Below are positions 44,853 through 53,660 of a stretch of DNA of 64,000 nt, one piece after another. The notes below the pieces were generated by a model, which saw only the letters and a list, made by a program, of their open reading frames with translations, was not told where the DNA came from and made no database searches. Source of the DNA: Bacteroidota bacterium (lineage in GTDB: Bacteria; Bacteroidota; Bacteroidia; NS11-12g; UBA9320); assembly GCA_024679565.1 (NCBI GenBank), contig JAIBDD010000005.1, forward strand, positions 1 to 64,000, written 5' to 3'. Made by a program: the position numbers and the translations under genes. The first letter of the stretch is position 1. Each line of letters begins with the position of its first letter.

Positions 44853-45218
44853 ATGAATACCAATATTCTTACATATTCGATGTACTTAATGGTCACGTTT
44901 TATATTACGGTGGTTGTTGGGTATAAATTTTACAAGAATGGGATTCATTTAATCCTGAACCTATTCAAGCCCAATATAGAAGGAGCCCATGCAATCAATA
45001 AACTTTTGCTTGTTGGATACTATTTGGTAAACCTAGGTTACTTGGCAATTTCCATTAAAGGCTGGCCTGTAATCCAATCTCATAACGAAATGATAAGAAT
45101 CCTTTTTCAGCAAACAGGAATCATATTGTTAGCCCTCGCAGTACTTCACTATAACAACTTGTTTTGGTTGTACTACCTCTCAAAAAGAAAAGACTTTATA
45201 AAATTTTTAACACATTAA
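44853..45218 (+). CDS. Small membrane protein, operon gene 1 (paralogue of next gene)
   Basis: A 121-residue protein with about three or four helices (about 8-27, 47-66, 81-105), no signal peptide. It aligns with the following protein along its length: VTFYITVVVGYKFYKNG / VFLTFIVARIFFKNS, and GAHAINKLLLVGYYLVNLGYLA / IAHSTNTLFELGFYLLSLGFAL. No named family is recognised. Gap to next gene is 12 bases, so they are co-transcribed. Confidence 0.75.
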   Translation: MNTNILTYSMYLMVTFYITVVVGYKFYKNGIHLILNLFKPNIEGAHAINKLLLVGYYLVNLGYLAISIKGWPVIQSHNEMIRILFQQTGIILLALAVLHYNNLFWLYYLSKRKDFIKFLTH

Positions 45219-45230
45219 TAATTATCAATT

Positions 45231-45650
45231 ATGGAAAATTTAATTGTACGTGCCTACATCGTTTACTTGCCTGTTGCGGTGTTCTTAACCTTCATTGTAG
45301 CCAGAATCTTTTTTAAGAATTCACGCATTTTTATGTCTGACATTTTTAAAGGTCGAATGGATATTGCACACAGTACCAACACGCTGTTTGAATTGGGTTT
45401 CTATCTATTAAGCTTAGGCTTTGCCTTGTCGATTATGGAAATCACAAGATCTACCATTAACCACCAACAGTTCTATGAAATTTTAAGTGAGAAGGTAGGT
45501 GTCTTGAGTGTATTCCTCGGGATAATGGTCTTCTTTAATTTGTATATGTTGTTTCGCGGGAAGAAGAAAACTTCAGAAAATCAGAGACTTAGAGAACGAC
45601 TTCAGAATCAAGCTAACAAGACCCAAGCTTTAGGCATTCAAATAAAATAA
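45231..45650 (+). CDS. Small membrane protein, operon gene 2
   Basis: A 139-residue paralogue of the preceding protein with the same helix layout (about 10-28, 46-68, 83-112) and a charged, helical cytosolic tail (KKKTSENQRLRERLQNQANKT) that the first lacks. The tail could form a coiled coil. Function unknown; the tandem duplication suggests a hetero-oligomeric membrane complex under GbsR control. Confidence 0.75.
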   Translation: MENLIVRAYIVYLPVAVFLTFIVARIFFKNSRIFMSDIFKGRMDIAHSTNTLFELGFYLLSLGFALSIMEITRSTINHQQFYEILSEKVGVLSVFLGIMVFFNLYMLFRGKKKTSENQRLRERLQNQANKTQALGIQIK

Positions 45651-45662
45651 TTAATTCAAATC

Positions 45663-45683
45663 GCGGCGGGATAATCCCGCCGC
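45663..45683 (+). other. GC-rich hairpin inside the operon
   Basis: A nine-base-pair stem GCGGCGGGA/TCCCGCCGC with loop TAA in an AT-rich gap. No T-run follows, so it is not a standard terminator; it could shield or process the transcript. Confidence 0.6.
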
Positions 45684-45697
45684 TAAATATAAAACCT

Positions 45698-46081
45698 ATG
45701 AAATTCCTATTACAAACCAACGTCGTTATGCAGGCTTTATGGATTTTAGCACTCCTGTGCGCCATTGTCGAGCCGATATATATTCTTTACATCGCTTTTT
45801 TTATGGGAATCAACCACATGGTTTTTTCACTCATCCTGTTAATAGCAAAAGGACGAAAATCTCATCTGTTACAACACCTTATCTGGAGTTCAGTGTACCT
45901 AACCTTATTCATTACATATGTTTCTGTAGGGCGATCTATGACTAACGTGGAGTTGTCTGAAGATTTATTTCAGATTCTAGCTTCAGTCCCACCTATTCTA
46001 TTGGCCTTATCTTATTGGTATGTCAGCTTTGTAAAGTTAAACCCGTTCAAAAAAACTGAACACAATGTATTTGATATATGA
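45698..46081 (+). CDS. Small four-helix membrane protein, operon gene 3
   Basis: A 127-residue hydrophobic protein with helices at about 4-25, 26-48, 56-76 and 90-110, ending LNPFKKTEHNVFDI. It is not an obvious paralogue of the two preceding proteins. Its stop overlaps the start of the epimerase as ATGA, so the two are translationally coupled. Unknown function. Confidence 0.7.
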   Translation: MKFLLQTNVVMQALWILALLCAIVEPIYILYIAFFMGINHMVFSLILLIAKGRKSHLLQHLIWSSVYLTLFITYVSVGRSMTNVELSEDLFQILASVPPILLALSYWYVSFVKLNPFKKTEHNVFDI

Positions 46082-46998
46082 AAGTTGTTATTGCCGGAGG
46101 AACAGGGTTTATAGGACAATATCTAACCCACAGGTACCGCACTGACGGGCATGAGGTATTTATAGTATCACGCCAAACAGGTTTGCATAAAGGGGTGCAG
46201 GTGGTAAGTTGGGCCAATGAAAAGCAGCTATTGGAAATTCTCTCCAACGCCGATCTCCTAATCAATATGGCTGGAAAATCTGTCGATTGTAGATACAATG
46301 AAAAAAATAAGCGTGCCATACTCGCCTCACGAATTGATACAACACGTAAGTTGAGTCAGCTGGTGAAAAAGATGCCACTTCCACCTAAAGTTTGGATCAA
46401 TAGCAGTACGGCAACAATTTATCGAGACGCAAGGGATAGGCCAATGACTGAGACTAGTGGGGATATTGGAGAAGGGTTTTCAGTGGATGTAGCCGAGCAG
46501 TGGGAGGATACTTTTTTTAAAGAAAGTACGTCAAATACGAGGAAAGTTGCTCTACGCACTGCTATTGTATTGGGCGAAGGGGGAGGCGCCTACGAACATT
46601 TCAAAATATTAGCCAAAATTGGATTTGGTGGACCACAAGGTTCAGGCAGTCAAATGATGAGTTTTGTACATGTGGAGGATGTATATGGCGCTATAGAGTT
46701 TATACGTCAATCAGATTCCGACAAGGAAGTTTTTAACGTATCAGCACCAAACCCCGTCACGAACAGGGCATTTATGAAAACCTTACGTGAGATGTTAGGG
46801 GTGAGGGTTGGAGTTCGCATATATTCATGGATGCTCGCCATTGGCGCGTTTGTTTTAAGAACGGAAACAGAGTTGTTGTTGAAAAGTCGATGGGTCATTC
46901 CAGAAAGGTTAAATAGTCGAGGTTTTGATTTCAAATACCAAACGATTCAGGAAACACTTTCTGGGATAATGTCAGGCAAGCAAAACACAGTGAACTGA
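46078..46998 (+). CDS. NAD(P)-dependent epimerase of the TIGR01777 (SulA/DUF1731-type) family
   Basis: A 306-residue SDR protein. The NAD(P) motif is MKVVIAGGTGFIGQYL; ADLLINMAGKSVDCRYNEKNK, LASRIDTTRKL and WINSSTATIYRD are hallmarks of the TIGR01777 family, and the C-terminal GVRIYSWMLAIGAFVLRTETELLLKSR corresponds to the DUF1731 segment. No substrate is known for the family. It ends the GbsR-controlled operon; similar operons with epimerases occur in flavobacteria. Confidence 0.9.
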   Translation: MKVVIAGGTGFIGQYLTHRYRTDGHEVFIVSRQTGLHKGVQVVSWANEKQLLEILSNADLLINMAGKSVDCRYNEKNKRAILASRIDTTRKLSQLVKKMPLPPKVWINSSTATIYRDARDRPMTETSGDIGEGFSVDVAEQWEDTFFKESTSNTRKVALRTAIVLGEGGGAYEHFKILAKIGFGGPQGSGSQMMSFVHVEDVYGAIEFIRQSDSDKEVFNVSAPNPVTNRAFMKTLREMLGVRVGVRIYSWMLAIGAFVLRTETELLLKSRWVIPERLNSRGFDFKYQTIQETLSGIMSGKQNTVN

Positions 46999-46999
46999 T

Positions 47000-47007
47000 T
47001 ATATTTG
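47000..47007 (+). promoter_or_regulatory. -7 box before the 69-residue protein and histidine kinase
   Basis: TATATTTG ends ten bases before the ATG at 47018, implying a leader of about five nt. Confidence 0.5.
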
Positions 47008-47017
47008 TCTGCTTATA

Positions 47018-47227
47018 ATGGACAACAATTCAATTACTTATCGGGGAGAACGGTTAGAATGGCCAGCGGTCTATCTAAAGATGTTTTCTCCAATGATGAT
47101 TGTTGTTTTATTGACCATTGGAGTTGATGCGTGGGTAGAATATTCCTCAGGCGGGTTATCCCCTTTTTTCTATAAGGACCTTGTGACGATTGGCATCATT
47201 GCATTCGCTTACGTTCTGTTTTGTTGA
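47018..47227 (+). CDS. 69-residue membrane protein overlapping the histidine kinase start
   Basis: A short protein with helices at about 24-42 and 53-69 (DLVTIGIIAFAYVLFC). Its TGA at 47225-47227 overlaps the TTG at 47221 of the kinase, so it may be a separate, coupled protein, or the first part of a longer kinase split by a frameshift. The promoter box before it supports translation from this ATG. No family recognised. Confidence 0.55.
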   Translation: MDNNSITYRGERLEWPAVYLKMFSPMMIVVLLTIGVDAWVEYSSGGLSPFFYKDLVTIGIIAFAYVLFC

Positions 47228-48309
47228 AAAAGATACATAAAACCATCGCGATAAATATCGCCGTCTATACCATCGTGGTTGGTATAATGGCATTGTTGCC
47301 GCTTAGGTTAAACATTGTTGACTTTCATTTTGAAACCTATTTTTTGAAGGTTGAAATTGTACTGGTCATACTAACCTATGCCATTGGTATCTTGTTGAAT
47401 CCAAGGCATATTTTGTACCTCCTCATTTTAAACTTAGTTTTTATTGCTTTCTGCATTTATGGGATGCACGGTAGTTACCCGATTTCTAAATTTATATTTT
47501 ACATCATGCTCATGACTTGCACCAGTTTGTTAGGGTATAAGTTAAACCGGATATTTTTTGATTTGAACCATCAAGTAACTGCGGCCAATGCACTTATCCA
47601 AACTCAAAACGAAAACTTAAAGCGTGCAAATGCGGCAAAAGATCAACTTTTTGAGATTCTTGGTCATGATTTGAAAGCGCCGTTCTTCCATTTATCAGCA
47701 CTTTTAACCCTCTTCGATCACACTGATGATCAAGAAAAAAAATCGGAGTATAAACAAATGATGAAAAGTGCCATTCAGGATGGTGATCAACTTGTTGCCA
47801 GTATTCTAGATTGGGTTGATGTGCAGAGCACCTATATGAATTTCGACCTTCATGAAGGAAGTGTGAAGGAAATAGTTGAGGAAACGATACAAGGAGAACA
47901 GATTAACGCCAGGTTAAAAGAGATTAAAGTCTTGTCAGACATAGATCAGGACTTACGGATGCAAATGGATCGCAAGATGATGGGTACAATAATGAGAAAT
48001 CTCATGTGCAATGCGATAAAGTATTCAGAGCGTAATAGTACGATTCAGATTGCCGGTAAAATGGATCAAGGTGATGTTGTGATACAAGTGATTGACCAGG
48101 GTATTGGGATGAGTGATGAAATCAAAAACGAACTTTTTATGTATGGTAAAATTCCGACACGTTTAGGGACAGAACAAGAGTCTGGTAGTGGTTTTGGATT
48201 AAATATTTGTAAGAAGATGGTTGAAAACCAAGATGGAACCATGGACATCCAAAGTGCAACCGATCAAGGAACGACGGTAACCATGCGATTCCCAGGTATA
48301 ATTGGATAA
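47221..48309 (+). CDS. Membrane sensor histidine kinase
   Basis: A 362-residue protein. About five helices span residues 8-115, with no large periplasmic domain, followed by a coiled linker (ANALIQTQNENLKRANAAKDQ). The H-box is FEILGHDLKAPFFHLSAL (His about 148), dimerisation helix 2 follows, then the ATPase domain with the N box IMRNLMCNAIKYS, G1 DQGIGM and G2 GSGFGLNICKKM. No response regulator is adjacent; the LytTR fragment at 220 is not a credible partner. Start is TTG. Confidence 0.88.
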   Translation: MLKKIHKTIAINIAVYTIVVGIMALLPLRLNIVDFHFETYFLKVEIVLVILTYAIGILLNPRHILYLLILNLVFIAFCIYGMHGSYPISKFIFYIMLMTCTSLLGYKLNRIFFDLNHQVTAANALIQTQNENLKRANAAKDQLFEILGHDLKAPFFHLSALLTLFDHTDDQEKKSEYKQMMKSAIQDGDQLVASILDWVDVQSTYMNFDLHEGSVKEIVEETIQGEQINARLKEIKVLSDIDQDLRMQMDRKMMGTIMRNLMCNAIKYSERNSTIQIAGKMDQGDVVIQVIDQGIGMSDEIKNELFMYGKIPTRLGTEQESGSGFGLNICKKMVENQDGTMDIQSATDQGTTVTMRFPGIIG

Positions 48310-48365
48310 CTTCCGTACAGTAATTCTAAATTTCCAGTTTCAATGTGTTTTATTTGACCATTGAA

Positions 48366-49376
48366 ATGCGCAATTTTTGGAAAAAATATCGAAAAAATAA
48401 ACTCGCGGTTGTTGGCTTGTGGTTTATTGGGGTCTGCTTTATCGTGTCTATAGGGGGCTATGTTTTTACCCCGGATAAGTCGACGGCGTGCAATGAGATG
48501 CAAATCGAAAATGATCTAAAAAAACCAAGCTACAAGGCTTGGTATTTGAAAGATTCCGTACAGCATACCTCTACGCTTTCAGAACTCTTATGGAAAGGCC
48601 GAAAACCAGCAAACCATTTGTTCTTGTACGACAACAATGGAGATACGTCTACTGTAAATATGCTGGTTGCACAACCATTGCTCAATAAGTCTGACATCAT
48701 CTCCAAACGCTTTCGCCTTGGAACCGATGTGTTTGGCAGGGATGTGCTCAGTCGCATAATCCTTGGAACTAGAATCTCCTTGTCGGTTGGTTTAATATCG
48801 GTTTTAATCTCACTTTTTTTGGGTATTTCACTTGGACTTGCTGCAGGATACTTTCGTGGATGGGTAGACGCCGTGGTAATGTGGTTGATTAATGTGATAT
48901 GGTCGTTACCCACTTTGCTGCTCGTTATCGCTATAACGTTTGCCTTGGGCAAAGGCTTTTGGCAAATATTCATTGCTGTAGGGTTAACTATGTGGGTAGA
49001 GCTCGCAAGAATCATTAGAGGCCAAGTTTTTAGTTTAAGAGAAGCAGAGTACATACAGGCCGCTAAGATGCTCGGTTTCTCAAACATACGAATCATGTTT
49101 CGCCACATACTGCCTAATTGTATTGGGCCAATTGTGGTAATCTGTGCAGCCAATTTTGCATCGGCTATTTTATTGGAAGCCGGTCTTAGTTATTTGGGCT
49201 TAGGTGTTCAACCACCGTTTCCGAGTTGGGGTCAAATGCTCAGCGAGAATGCAGATTATATTGCATTAGGGGCACCTCATTTGGCACTTGCGCCTGGCAT
49301 AGCCATTATGTTGCTCGTAATGTCTTTTAACTTTGTTGGGAATGGATTGCGCGATGCACTTGACGTGCAGCTTTAA
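48366..49376 (+). CDS. ABC transporter permease (OppC/DppC type)
   Basis: About 336 residues. N-terminal OppC-type region (MRNFWKKYRKNKLAVVGLWFI), a soluble segment to about 100, then FRLGTDVFGRDVLSRIILGTRISLSVG, the conserved permease start, and five further helices. The cytosolic EAA loop is YIQAAKMLGFSNIRIMFRHILPN, matching peptide/nickel transporters. The second permease, ATPases and binding protein are not in the window, so it is an orphan here. The ATG at 48366 is preferred to one at 48345. It ends convergently with the TonB receptor. Confidence 0.88.
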   Translation: MRNFWKKYRKNKLAVVGLWFIGVCFIVSIGGYVFTPDKSTACNEMQIENDLKKPSYKAWYLKDSVQHTSTLSELLWKGRKPANHLFLYDNNGDTSTVNMLVAQPLLNKSDIISKRFRLGTDVFGRDVLSRIILGTRISLSVGLISVLISLFLGISLGLAAGYFRGWVDAVVMWLINVIWSLPTLLLVIAITFALGKGFWQIFIAVGLTMWVELARIIRGQVFSLREAEYIQAAKMLGFSNIRIMFRHILPNCIGPIVVICAANFASAILLEAGLSYLGLGVQPPFPSWGQMLSENADYIALGAPHLALAPGIAIMLLVMSFNFVGNGLRDALDVQL

Positions 49377-52201
49377 AATCGAAAACGCGCTCCAAATAGA
49401 ATCTGACGTGGCGCCAAATAACGCGCTGGGTTTGTAGGTGGTTCACCCGACTCTAAAGGACCAACATATCGAGGGTCTCTCCAATCGTTAGGCACATCAT
49501 CCCCATTCTCATACGCATTACCGGTAATTGGGTTTATGAGTTGAGGATTCTTGTTATTAAACACGTTTCTTACCTCGAAACTCAAGGTAATTCCGTTCAT
49601 GTTTTTTTCGCTCACACGAATGGTACGATTCACTTTTAAATCAGTGTTGTACCATGGTTTGGCTCTAGACTGAAGGTATTTGTCTGGGAGTTGGCGGTAC
49701 AAAGGCCGCCCTAGGTCGTTATAACCCTCTAACACTTGTGGCGTATACCTATAACCAGATTGATAATTACTAGAAACGAAGAATTGACTATTTTTAAACC
49801 AAGTAGGCAAACGTTTCAAAGACGTGTCATACGTTAAGGCGATGCCTATCGTCGTATTCCACGGTCGATCCCAAGCTAAATACTGCTCTGTGCTTAACGG
49901 AACCTCTCCGGTTTGTTCAATTTGTAAACTTGACTCTCGTGCAGAGTTTGACTTTCCACGTGCTACTTGGTACGAAACATTCCAAAAAACACGCATAAAC
50001 TCTTTAACACGATAGGTCGTTGAAAATTCGGCGCCAACAATCTTTGCGTAGTCTTGATTGATGTACATAACTTTTGTTACGGGTCTTCCTGTTTGGTCCT
50101 TTACAATTACACGTCGACTTACTATGTAGTCAAATCTGTTGTTGTTGTATGCCGATAAGGTCACCCCAAAATCTTTAGTCACTTGTGTTTTATAGCCAAG
50201 CTCGTACGATACATTCACCTCAGGATTTAAGTCTGGATTTCCAACGTTTGACAAGAATGAACGATCTTGATAGGTTGGGTCTAATCCAGCATATAGAAAC
50301 CTTGGATGAGGCAAACGCATAGAATGCGAGTAATTAAAATACAATGAGTTGTTGCTCGTTACTGGAAAACTTACATTCACCTTAGGAAGCAATCTCACCT
50401 TATACCGCATCCCAAACAAACCAAAGGTGTTGTCCATGTAATCTGTTCTGATCTGATCAATAACAGGAGCAGAGGCACTATTTACAGCATCGTCTGCAAA
50501 CTTACCAGGTGCCCAATAGTTTAAACGTAATCCCAAGTTTGCAACAATTCCTTTATACGTGATTTTGTCGATGGCATATAGCCCGCCATTATTTGGTTTT
50601 ACTTCCCAAATATCATTACTAGATCCTATCGAGATTGATGCCGTATAGGTGGTGTCGTCAATTTGAATTGGTGCCCCAACCCAAGGTCGAGAAACATCTA
50701 CCCATTGATAATGATTAAATTTTTGTTCCCAACCGAAAATGAACTGATTCATTTTGTTTTTAGGGTAATACCGCAAATTCGCCTTCAAGGTAATTTCCTT
50801 AGCAAAGTGGTCGTGCCATGTGCCAGATATTCCTCCATTATTGATTAACCCTGGTCCAGGTAAAACAAACTGGATGTTTGAGGTTGGGTTAAACACTTCT
50901 ACTGGATCAGTTACAATAGAATACTCATCGTACAATTGGTCAACTGTTTCACTTCTAAATGGCCTTCCATTTGCGTCGGCTCTTAGATTGGTAAACAGTC
51001 GTCCTATAGTGGCACGTAAGATTAATTTCTCACTGATACTGTGCTTTAAGTTTAAAGCCGTAAGGTTTGCGGCATGGGTATACGTCGTTGCATTGTCTAG
51101 GTTAAGGCTTCGGTCGTACTGAAAACCAGGCCTTAAAATTGCATCAAACCCAACGATTTGTAAGGTCCTTGTATTTTGATTAACCGATAAACTGTGCTGA
51201 TTAGAAAGTGTGATTTTAGTTCCACGCTTTAGCTGATAAGCGATCTTAATTGTGTTGGTAAACTGATTCTCTTGTCGTGGCGCCCATATTGAGTCGTTGG
51301 TGTAAAGAGAACTATGCAATTGATTTGCAGTCGCACCAAAATAGGTGTCGCTATGGCGCATGGTGAAATTCGTGAAATACGTGACTTTTTTCTTTGTTCC
51401 AGGAACAGAGCCAGCAATATTCAAGTCAGCAATATCAGATTTCCATTGAGCGGCACCATTGTAAACGCCCATATGGTCACTTTGCCAACTTCCTGCTATT
51501 TGAAACTTGTCTCCACCTTCTTTAATCGTAGTTGATATTACACCAGCCGATCCATCGCCATATTCGGCACCCGAACCACCTGTGGTAAGTTCCATTTCCC
51601 CAATAGAGCCACTTGCCACTTCAACGCCAAATCCAGTACCTGCCAAGGGGTCTTGAGCTGTCACATTGTCGACCAAATAAAGTGTTTCGTAAACACGCGC
51701 TCCTCTAATTTGCAAACCATCGGCGGTTTTAGAAACCCCAGCCTGCATTGCGACTACTTCTTGCACATCACGCACATTCATATCGGCAATGTCCTTTTGT
51801 GTTACTTTAACTTTAGTGTCTGCTTCATCTAGGTCAACTATGCGTCTATTGCCTACAATGGTGACAGTTTTAAAGGTGTTTTTTTGAGATTCTAGTTTAA
51901 TGTCTAGTTTAGTAGTTTTTCCGGCCTCTACTCGAATACCTGTAAATACCTTTTCGACATATCCAACATACTGCACTTTTACACTGTAGTCACCAGGTTT
52001 TATATCTGTAACCAAATAGCTACCATTGCCTGTAGATGTGGCGCCGTAATAGGTGCCAATCAAGTAAATGGTCGCTGCTTGAAGTCCATCGCCGGTCACC
52101 TCATCTGTCACCGTTCCTTTGATATAGCCAATTTGCGCCTGACTGGCTGTGAAGCACATAAGACATAAAACAGAAAGTATGATGTGATGCAGTCTTACCA
52201 A
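49373..52201 (-). CDS. TonB-dependent outer-membrane receptor with N-terminal carboxypeptidase-like domain
   Basis: A 942-residue receptor. Signal peptide about 1-22; carboxypeptidase-regulatory-like domain about 23-105 (YIKGTVTDEVTGDGLQAATI, YSVKVQYVGYVEKVF); TonB box/plug about 120-260 (DVQEVVAMQAGVSKTADGLQIRGAR, GGSGAEYGDGSAGVISTTIKEG); barrel to the C-terminal strand ending PRQILFGARFRF. A final Phe is usual for barrel proteins. No SusD partner is present; the gene is the last of a four-gene operon with secreted proteins. Substrate unknown, not obviously siderophore or B12. Confidence 0.93.
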   Translation of the reverse strand: MVRLHHIILSVLCLMCFTASQAQIGYIKGTVTDEVTGDGLQAATIYLIGTYYGATSTGNGSYLVTDIKPGDYSVKVQYVGYVEKVFTGIRVEAGKTTKLDIKLESQKNTFKTVTIVGNRRIVDLDEADTKVKVTQKDIADMNVRDVQEVVAMQAGVSKTADGLQIRGARVYETLYLVDNVTAQDPLAGTGFGVEVASGSIGEMELTTGGSGAEYGDGSAGVISTTIKEGGDKFQIAGSWQSDHMGVYNGAAQWKSDIADLNIAGSVPGTKKKVTYFTNFTMRHSDTYFGATANQLHSSLYTNDSIWAPRQENQFTNTIKIAYQLKRGTKITLSNQHSLSVNQNTRTLQIVGFDAILRPGFQYDRSLNLDNATTYTHAANLTALNLKHSISEKLILRATIGRLFTNLRADANGRPFRSETVDQLYDEYSIVTDPVEVFNPTSNIQFVLPGPGLINNGGISGTWHDHFAKEITLKANLRYYPKNKMNQFIFGWEQKFNHYQWVDVSRPWVGAPIQIDDTTYTASISIGSSNDIWEVKPNNGGLYAIDKITYKGIVANLGLRLNYWAPGKFADDAVNSASAPVIDQIRTDYMDNTFGLFGMRYKVRLLPKVNVSFPVTSNNSLYFNYSHSMRLPHPRFLYAGLDPTYQDRSFLSNVGNPDLNPEVNVSYELGYKTQVTKDFGVTLSAYNNNRFDYIVSRRVIVKDQTGRPVTKVMYINQDYAKIVGAEFSTTYRVKEFMRVFWNVSYQVARGKSNSARESSLQIEQTGEVPLSTEQYLAWDRPWNTTIGIALTYDTSLKRLPTWFKNSQFFVSSNYQSGYRYTPQVLEGYNDLGRPLYRQLPDKYLQSRAKPWYNTDLKVNRTIRVSEKNMNGITLSFEVRNVFNNKNPQLINPITGNAYENGDDVPNDWRDPRYVGPLESGEPPTNPARYLAPRQILFGARFRF

Positions 52202-53658
52202 TTGAATTCCGAATTAAGTACTTTGTCAAATATTTTATTAAGCGCAACAGGGTCTTTGTCAAACCGATATAGTTCGACACTAAAAAAGACTTGATTGGTG
52301 TTTCCGTTTTGTTTTCGAATGGCACCAACAATGTTGGGTCCTTCCCAAGCCCCAAATGTTGATATTTGAGCAGTATAGATTGCTTCGCCATCTATGCTTG
52401 GTAAAAAAGGATCTAAGCCTAAAATCAAGTTTTTGGGTTGTATGTTGGGCCAGTCCGAGTTTGAACCGATTAGGCTAGAATCATTGCTGACTACCGCTTG
52501 ACCACTTCTTGTACTTAAACTGTCAATCGGGATTGCTCCACGCAATTCGGAAGGTACAAAACCGGCAGGAAAACTAGTTATCACAAAAGACTTCCCTCCT
52601 GTATTGGTATAGTTTTGAAGCACTGGTGACGCAAACTCTAAAAGCAAACCTGATTGCCCAGTAATTGGGTTGCTAAATAAGCTTTGATCACAGTTAAAAA
52701 CTAGTTTGTCGTACAACGACGTTAACAACGAAAAAGTAGGGTTCCAAAACTTTGGTTGATATTGACCGTTGTCAAGCGCAAAATCTATTGCATCGATTCC
52801 ACCAACATAATTATCGCCAACTAATTTTTGATATTCAACATTAACTTCTGGTGGCTGCCCGCTTATCAACAGAAGGTCTGATGTCTGTTTCTTTACATAG
52901 ATATTATCGGAAGTGTCGACCGTACTTTCAGAACCTGCAAAGTCTATCACTTTTAAGTAAAACGTGTTGTTGCCATCGTTGTTTAAACCATCAATGGTAA
53001 CACCAGGGTTGGCAATATCAGTATTGTAAAACACGTCACCATCAACTACACCAGATTGCTTGGTGTCTTGTGGCCGTATACTTAACATAAACTTACTGCG
53101 GTCTATCTCCGTCCATGCGCCATTATTTGCTTTAATCAGCGCTTTGGTAACGGTGTTGTCTCCATCTGGGTCGCTAAAGCGCCATCGAAACGTAACCACG
53201 CTAAAGGCCGTATCACTTGGAAACGACTCTTCAATAATTGACACTGATGGGGCTGAATTTCTTAGCGGGATTGATAAGAATGCCGGTGTTGGGTCAACAT
53301 TTCCATCATTGTCTGTTGATCGAATATAAAATGGGATGTCGGTTGTGTCTTCGCCTTGATCGATTGGGAATTTGAACAGGCTATCCCGAGATTCTGTATA
53401 ATGCCAATTGACATTATCGATAGAATATTCATAAGAAGTGACATGACCATCTTTATCAGTGCCAAACCAAGTTAGGTATACGCTTGAATTCAACCTGTTT
53501 TCACCTGTAAGCTCTATTTTTTCAATAGATATATGTGTATCAGGAGGTTGATTTTGGATAATCTGATCCTCTTTGCAACCAGAAATAGTTGAAATTATAA
53601 AGACAGTCGCGCAAAAGAGCACGACCGTCATAAAGATGTTTTGTCGATGCGTAATCAA
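52195..53658 (-). CDS. Surface lipoprotein with FN3/Ig-like repeats, operon gene 3
   Basis: A 487-residue protein with a lipoprotein signal ending TISGC (about Cys27). Residues 40-130 and 130-235 each look like Ig/FN3-type modules (SSVYLTWFGTDKDGHVTSYEYSIDNVNW and FRWRFSDPDGDNTVTKALIKANN). The rest (about 240-487) includes a GIDAIDFALDNGQYQPKFW-type segment without a known match. The start is TTG, two bases after the stop of the upstream T9SS gene; its stop overlaps the receptor start by seven bases. Its position suggests it serves the receptor, as SusD-like lipoproteins do, but it is not a SusD homologue by eye. Confidence 0.75.
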   Translation of the reverse strand: MITHRQNIFMTVVLFCATVFIISTISGCKEDQIIQNQPPDTHISIEKIELTGENRLNSSVYLTWFGTDKDGHVTSYEYSIDNVNWHYTESRDSLFKFPIDQGEDTTDIPFYIRSTDNDGNVDPTPAFLSIPLRNSAPSVSIIEESFPSDTAFSVVTFRWRFSDPDGDNTVTKALIKANNGAWTEIDRSKFMLSIRPQDTKQSGVVDGDVFYNTDIANPGVTIDGLNNDGNNTFYLKVIDFAGSESTVDTSDNIYVKKQTSDLLLISGQPPEVNVEYQKLVGDNYVGGIDAIDFALDNGQYQPKFWNPTFSLLTSLYDKLVFNCDQSLFSNPITGQSGLLLEFASPVLQNYTNTGGKSFVITSFPAGFVPSELRGAIPIDSLSTRSGQAVVSNDSSLIGSNSDWPNIQPKNLILGLDPFLPSIDGEAIYTAQISTFGAWEGPNIVGAIRKQNGNTNQVFFSVELYRFDKDPVALNKIFDKVLNSEFNW

Positions 53659-53660
53659 CG

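Noticed and set aside
48530-49153. 207-residue minus-strand open frame
   Set aside because: Entirely antisense to the ABC permease, with no domain, promoter or codon pattern of its own.
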